Shown here one piece after another: positions 21,874 to 25,912 of a stretch of 25,912 nucleotides of DNA. The notes beneath the pieces are model-generated. The model was given only the letters and a program-made list of their open reading frames with translations, searched no databases and was not told the DNA's origin. Each line of letters starts with the position of its first letter. Position 1 is the stretch's first letter. The stretch is taken from contig DATGGU010000021.1 in the NCBI GenBank assembly GCA_035308365.1, forward strand, positions 1 to 25,912, in the 5' to 3' direction. Made by a program: the position numbers and the translations under genes. This DNA is from PALSA-505 sp035308365. Its GTDB lineage: Bacteria; Actinomycetota; Actinomycetes; Streptosporangiales; Streptosporangiaceae.

Positions 21874-22427
21874 CCGTAATACACTCCCGCCTTCTGTTAT
21901 CGAAGAAGCAGAGCCGCTTGCCGTGCAAGGCAGTGACCCACGCGCCGAGCTGGTGCAGTCGCGGGCCGCTTATCCGGTCGTCCAGCGACCGGCTCTATTG
22001 CAGCTGCAGAGAGAAGGTTGCACATTCAGCGCCAGGGTCATTCAAATCGCTTAGGACACCAGAATTCACCAGTTCTCGTGCGGTCATTGCCCGGACTAAG
22101 ATGCGGATATCTGGCGAGCGGTAACCGTGACCACCCCATATAGGCGATGACCTTGAAAGAGGCGGCCGATTACCCAACCTTCGCCGCGCATTCGCAGATC
22201 CGAACCGGCTGATCTGCGCGTATGCGACGACCGGACATTCGACAAGTGAGCCGCGCCGAATCGGCGCTCGGGAGTTGCTGCTTGCTGGCCGATGGGGTTT
22301 GACCGAACGGCTGGGCGGTAACCTAGCGTGACCTCTTGGCCGTCTTACCGTGGAGTCATTGTCCTTTGCTGGGGCCTCGGCTGGCCCAGCGCCCGGGGCC
22401 TCAGCCTGTACCCCGGAGGTGTGCTCC
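21874..22427. other. 550-bp gap after the kinase gene
   Basis: No complete gene. A minus-strand frame ending at 21995 has a protein-like C-terminal stretch (SPDIRILVRAMTARELVNSG then VLSDLNDPGAECATF), which may be the end of a decayed gene I cannot identify. No T-tract terminator is visible after the kinase stop. Confidence 0.3.
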
Positions 22428-22745
22428 ATGACCACCATCATCACCCCATCGGCCGGCCTGGTCCCTGCTGCGTCGCTGTTCACCGATGCGGAGCAACTGG
22501 CATTAGCTGGGTTCCTGGCCGGATACAGCGGCCTGACCCGCCAGGCCTACGAGCTGGACCTGCGCCAATTCGTGGGCTGGTGCCAGCAGCGCCAGATCCA
22601 GTTGTTCCAGGCTCGCCGCGCTGACACCGTCTCAGGGCAGAGTCCGCAGTACAAAGGCGGCACCGCAGACTGCCACGCCTCGGGACCGGTCACCGTGATC
22701 AAAGGTGTCACGAGCAGGGTAGAGGTTGACTGCCAAGAGAAGTAG
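22428..22745 (+). pseudogene. Truncated tyrosine recombinase / phage-type integrase (N-terminal SAM-like domain only)
   Basis: ATG 22428 has GGAGG eight bases upstream. The first 65 residues look like the core-binding domain of a tyrosine recombinase: LFTDAEQLALAGFLAGYSGL, TRQAYELDLRQFVGWCQQRQ and IQLFQARRAD. After about base 22620 the expected helices and the whole catalytic domain (Arg...His-x-x-Arg...Tyr) are missing, and the frame continues as unrelated sequence to 22745. It is a dead fragment of an integrase, consistent with past mobile-element activity. Confidence 0.7.
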
Positions 22746-23549
22746 TGGTTGGCGATCGAAGTTGAAAGATCGGCTCCGTGCGCCATGCCTTCCCGAACTT
22801 CCCGAAGACAGGTACCGGTGAAGCTCGGTTGATCATCATCATGACCCGCCGCCTCGCCCGAAAGCCCAAGCCCACCGCCGGCACCACAACCCAGCCACAG
22901 CCAACCTAGGTTTTCAAGCAGTCTCTATGGCGATTGCGCCTACGGGACCGGTGATCTGCACGGCTCTTGCCGACGGCGGGCACAACGCGGTGATCAAGCC
23001 CGGGCCGCTGCGGCTGTGGAGCAGACGCTGGCACCGCCGCCGAATCCCTGGCGGACACAGACAGCGATGACGGCCCAGCCAACCCCCGCGCACAATGCCG
23101 CCGTTCGGCGCGGTTTTGCGGTATGAGAGATGGTCCGCCGAAGCCGTCCGGGATTGGATGTTCTGCGCTTGGGTCCACCATCGTGCCTGGTGGGACAATA
23201 GTATGGCGCGGGAGCTGGCGGCCACCCAGAATCGCGTGATCCTGTTGCGGTCCCTGGGCCGTTCACGGCCCTGGCCGGTCCAGCGCCTGCTCGCGGTGAC
23301 CACGCCGAGGCCCGGGCTTAAGTGCCCCGTGCTTACTGAAGACGCCAGAGCAGCCGATGGCAGGTGTGATCAGCCAGCTGACTTTGATCGAGCCGAATGT
23401 CACCACCGGAGGAGATGGGCTGACTGTATTGTCCTTGAGCTGGGTGATCGTCAGTGAGCAGGTGCCCTGACCGCGCTTCGCGCCCGTAACTGACCGATTG
23501 GGCCCCGGACCGGCCCGGTGGGCGCTGTGTCCAGCGTGACATCAGTCAA
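22746..23549. other. 800-bp stretch with no supported gene
   Basis: Open frames of up to 130 codons exist on both strands but none shows a recognisable domain, a good ribosome-binding site or consistent actinobacterial codon bias. The region is probably the decayed remainder of the element that carried the truncated recombinase. Confidence 0.35.
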
Positions 23550-23585
23550 GGTGGCAGCCCGCCTTGCTGGCGGCGGGCTGCCACC
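23550..23585 (-). terminator. Perfect 14-bp GC-rich stem-loop downstream of the S53 peptidase gene
   Basis: GGTGGCAGCCCGCC (23550-23563) pairs perfectly with GGCGGGCTGCCACC (23572-23585) around an 8-base loop, 29 bases past the peptidase stop. There is no long T-tract, as is common for actinobacterial terminators. Position and perfection of the stem support transcription termination or 3'-end protection of the peptidase mRNA. Confidence 0.8.
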
Positions 23586-23614
23586 CGATGTGCTTTATCC
23601 GTTTGCTGCGTGCG

Positions 23615-25216
23615 TTATGGCATTGCAGCGAGAGCGCTGACGAACGCTGGCGCGTGCGGGGTGCCCCACCCGGTGGTCGCGTCGTACCCGGTTGTCGTCG
23701 GGTAACCGGGGATCGGCACCTGCCAGAGCTGGTTGTCCTTCAGGTCGCCCACCGACTTGAGCACCCGCCCGCTGACCCCGACATCGGCGCCGGCGAAGGT
23801 CTTCGGCGCCGTGCCGTAGTGCTGCGGCACGATGTCGGTGTACGCAGCCGCGCCCACGCCGCCGTACAGCAGCGGGTCGAGGAACCCGATCGGCTGCTTG
23901 CCCTGCGCCGCGCGGGCGGCGTTGACCAAGGCGGTCAGCGCGGCGGTCTGCGGGGTGGCGGCCGAGGTGCCGCCGAAGAACGTCCAGCAGCCGGTGGTGT
24001 TGCCGCAGTTGTACTTCGGGTAGGCGGTGATGTACACGTCCACGCCGCCGTTCACCGCCGCGTTCCACGAGGTGTCAGGAACCAGCCGGTGGTTGCCGTA
24101 ACCGGGGGCGACGCCCGTCTGCCAGGACGGCCGGGGATAGATGACGCTCGCTCCGCCGCCAGTGCCGATCGGCGCCCACGACTCGTTCCACACCGCCTGG
24201 CTGTGCCCGCCCTTCCTCGATGCCCAGTAGGCCGGGTTGAACGCGCCAGTGGAGGTGAACGCCTTGTTGCTGGAGGGGTTCCAGGTCCAGCCGTCCTGCA
24301 GCTGGGTGCCGCCGACGGCCACCACGTACGGCGAGGTGGACGGATACCCGACCGCCGGGAACGGGCAGAAGCCGCTTTCCTTGTGCTGCTTGCAGAAGCT
24401 CGCGCTGCCGTAGTCGCCGGTGGCGGAGAAGAAATTGTCGTCCTTGGCCAGGCCCGCCTTGAACACCTGGTCGAACTTCGCCGTCTGGGCCTTCGCCGCG
24501 CCGCCGAACGCCTGCTCGGTGGCCGACAGCGACATCGAGAACATCGTCCCTGGCGGCGTGGCCTTGATCTCGCCGGCGACGGCCTTGAACAGGTTCGGCA
24601 AGCCCTGCACCCCTTCGGTCTCCGCAGGCGGCACCGCGAGCAGGACGATACGCGCCAGCGGGGCGATCGAGTAGGCCCACTCGATGTCGAGCGTGGCCTC
24701 CCCGGACCAGCCCGCCGCCGCGCAATTCCCGGACAGGCCGTTGCCGTGACAGGTGTTGTGGAACTGCGGGTTGCCTTGCGGGAAGATCTGCTCGAAGCTA
24801 GGCGCGGGCAGCTTCGGGAAGAATGTGGCGTGGAAGTGCGCCAGGTCGGCGGCCGCGGTCGGGCTGCCGTAGGAGTCGACCAGCACGATCGTCTGGCCCT
24901 GGCCCATGTCCGGCACGGTGTGGCCGCCCACCGTGATGGGAGCGACCGCGTTCACCCCGTACGCTGCCCGGATCTGCCGCGGCGTGTAGCAATGGAAGAA
25001 CGACACGTGCGTGCCGTCCGGCAGCCTACAGTCGGTGTTGGCCGTGGCGTGCGCGGTGATCAGGCCCGGCACGCGCGGCGCGGCGATGGGCACATCTGCA
25101 AGCCCGGTGCCTGCCCTGGCCGTCGTCACAGGCGCGGCGCTTGCTGCTGCGGCCGACGCCGCTATCAGCGCAGCCGCCCCCATGATCGCGCCGATGCCAA
25201 GCCCTCGTCTTCTCAT
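23615..25216 (-). CDS. Secreted S53-family (sedolisin) serine-carboxyl peptidase
   Basis: 533 aa. A Sec signal peptide (MRRRGLGIGAIMGAAALIAA followed by SAAAASAAP) is cleaved near residue 29. The S53 catalytic set is complete: Glu173 and Asp177 in SGEATLDIEW, oxyanion Asp268 in SATGDYGS, and Ser418 in GGTSAATP. The C-terminal calcium site is indicated by YTDIV (Asp461) and YDATTGWGTP. The family cleaves proteins, usually at acidic pH, outside the cell. The roughly 170-residue activation prodomain usual in sedolisins is essentially missing: the catalytic-domain opening CYTPRQIRAAYGV begins at about residue 76. ATG 25216 has GGGGAGG six bases upstream. It is a single-gene unit followed by a strong hairpin. 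Confidence 0.94.
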   Translation of the reverse strand: MRRRGLGIGAIMGAAALIAASAAAASAAPVTTARAGTGLADVPIAAPRVPGLITAHATANTDCRLPDGTHVSFFHCYTPRQIRAAYGVNAVAPITVGGHTVPDMGQGQTIVLVDSYGSPTAAADLAHFHATFFPKLPAPSFEQIFPQGNPQFHNTCHGNGLSGNCAAAGWSGEATLDIEWAYSIAPLARIVLLAVPPAETEGVQGLPNLFKAVAGEIKATPPGTMFSMSLSATEQAFGGAAKAQTAKFDQVFKAGLAKDDNFFSATGDYGSASFCKQHKESGFCPFPAVGYPSTSPYVVAVGGTQLQDGWTWNPSSNKAFTSTGAFNPAYWASRKGGHSQAVWNESWAPIGTGGGASVIYPRPSWQTGVAPGYGNHRLVPDTSWNAAVNGGVDVYITAYPKYNCGNTTGCWTFFGGTSAATPQTAALTALVNAARAAQGKQPIGFLDPLLYGGVGAAAYTDIVPQHYGTAPKTFAGADVGVSGRVLKSVGDLKDNQLWQVPIPGYPTTTGYDATTGWGTPHAPAFVSALAAMP

Positions 25217-25840
25217 TCCAGCCTCCCCTTTCCGTGCGGTGTAATGACAGGGAATTCCAGATGACCACGTCCGATCGGTTGGGTGGCGTATGCCGCGTGC
25301 CGCCCAGTCTGACCGCCGCGATGACCGCCGGCGGCCAGCCCGGCGTGAGGACGCACAAGCCGCCAGGAGGACATGCACCGGGCCGACCTGCGGTCAGCGG
25401 GGGACACGCCGCGCGCAGGACCGCAGCGCCTGACCCCGGACAGCGCCGCAGGCTCCCCGGGGCCGCCGGAGCGGACAGGCCGGCCAGCAGTCGAGGCAGC
25501 CCGCGCATCTCCCGCGGGCGTCCAGGGGTAGGACAGCCCACCGGGGACCCTCTTCAGCGTCGGCTCGTCACGCTCGCGGCTGAAGCGGATCGGCAGGGGA
25601 AAACCTCGCATTTCACCTGATATAGCGTCCGGCCCGGTCATGCCGTTACTCCCACCCGGCCAGCCAGGCGGGGAGCCAGCGTAGGTCGCGACGGGCGGAC
25701 ACCCGTACAGCGCCCGGCGATTTGCCAAGGACGCGCACCACGCGCGCCGGGTGTCCAGCCTGTGCCGCTCAAATACTCGATTGGGTGGCTGACCTGCGTT
25801 TTCGCCAGCAGGCGTGATGGGGTGCTGGTTAGCTTGCCGG
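25217..25840. other. 620-bp gap upstream of the S53 peptidase gene
   Basis: No gene supported. The long minus-strand frame across it is Arg/Gly/Pro-rich without domains, as expected of chance frames in high-GC DNA. It should contain the peptidase promoter near 25230-25300 and possibly the left end of the insertion element that starts at the window edge. Confidence 0.35.
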
Positions 25841-25912
25841 GTGCTGCTCAAGATCGTCTACGTCCTCAGGTGCCGGGTACTCGGCCTGGCCGTCCTGGTG
25901 TTCGGCGGTGAC
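25841..25912 (+). mobile_element. Start of an IS transposase/integrase gene (cut by window edge)
   Basis: A frame from GTG 25841 runs off the window: MLLKIVYVLRCRVLGLAVLV followed by FGGD. This strongly resembles the N-terminus of actinobacterial integrase-core (rve) transposases, which typically begin LLKIVYVLxxRxLGLAVLVFRGD before the ELLVLRHEN region. Only 24 codons are visible, so the family call (IS3/IS481-like integrase core) is tentative. Confidence 0.55.

Noticed and set aside
23564..25264. A 566-codon plus-strand frame across the peptidase
   Set aside because: Arg/Val/Gly-rich, antisense to a complete S53 peptidase with signal peptide and catalytic residues; a shadow.

Overview
The window is high-GC DNA with actinobacterial codon use, GTG/TTG starts, ATGA-type gene overlaps, and families typical of soil Actinomycetota (HspR-type MerR, ECF42-type sigma factor with a DGPF/YCII partner, Ser/Thr kinase with WD40 repeats, S53 peptidase). 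A filamentous or soil actinomycete is likely; genus cannot be read from the sequence.

Bases 1-6260: the end of an hspR-like gene and a perfect 76-bp tandem duplication, then a self-contained dihydroxyacetone/glycerol module. The minus strand carries MIP channel - dhaK - dhaL - ptsI (enzyme I) with 4-bp overlaps, and dhaM - ptsH (HPr). An IclR-type regulator lies between them on the plus strand. All phosphotransfer steps from PEP to dihydroxyacetone are present: EI, HPr, DhaM, DhaL-ADP, DhaK. Strong inverted repeats in front of the channel gene, and a degenerate copy in the dhaM/iclR gap, are the probable IclR operators.

Bases 6260-7416: a DJ-1/PfpI protein and a frameshifted minus-strand gene remnant.

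Bases 7417-12000: a minus-strand RiPP-like block and the most interesting part. In transcription order it is a B12-type radical SAM enzyme (C-x7-C-x2-C, the RiPP-maturation C-methyltransferase type), a DUF5825-like protein, a 130-nt gap, a cytochrome P450 and a class I methyltransferase. Directly after the 130-nt gap sits an 18-bp reading frame, Met-Arg-His-Val-Tyr-stop, eight bases behind a perfect AGGAGG. It is separated from the P450 by a long GC-rich hairpin. This matches the architecture of minimal P450 RiPPs (biarylitides, precursor MRYYH-type), but with the aromatic order reversed (His-x-Tyr instead of Tyr-x-His) and with a radical SAM C-methyltransferase in the same block. I propose it as an undescribed minimal RiPP system.

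Bases 12000-17320: mostly debris and stress or defence genes. There is an N-terminally truncated XRE regulator remnant, a hipBA toxin-antitoxin operon, a conserved unknown gene, an amputated SF1 helicase fragment and a RibD/DHFR-like reductase.

Bases 17321-21873: an ECF42-like sigma factor with its DGPF/YCII partner (minus strand), then a large cytosolic Ser/Thr kinase with eight WD40-like repeats (plus strand).

Bases 21874-25912: a long non-coding or decayed stretch with a truncated tyrosine recombinase, a secreted S53 (sedolisin) peptidase followed by a perfect 14-bp hairpin, and the first 24 codons of an apparent IS transposase at the right edge. Broken genes and mobile-element pieces from about 12 kb onward indicate a plastic, accessory region.
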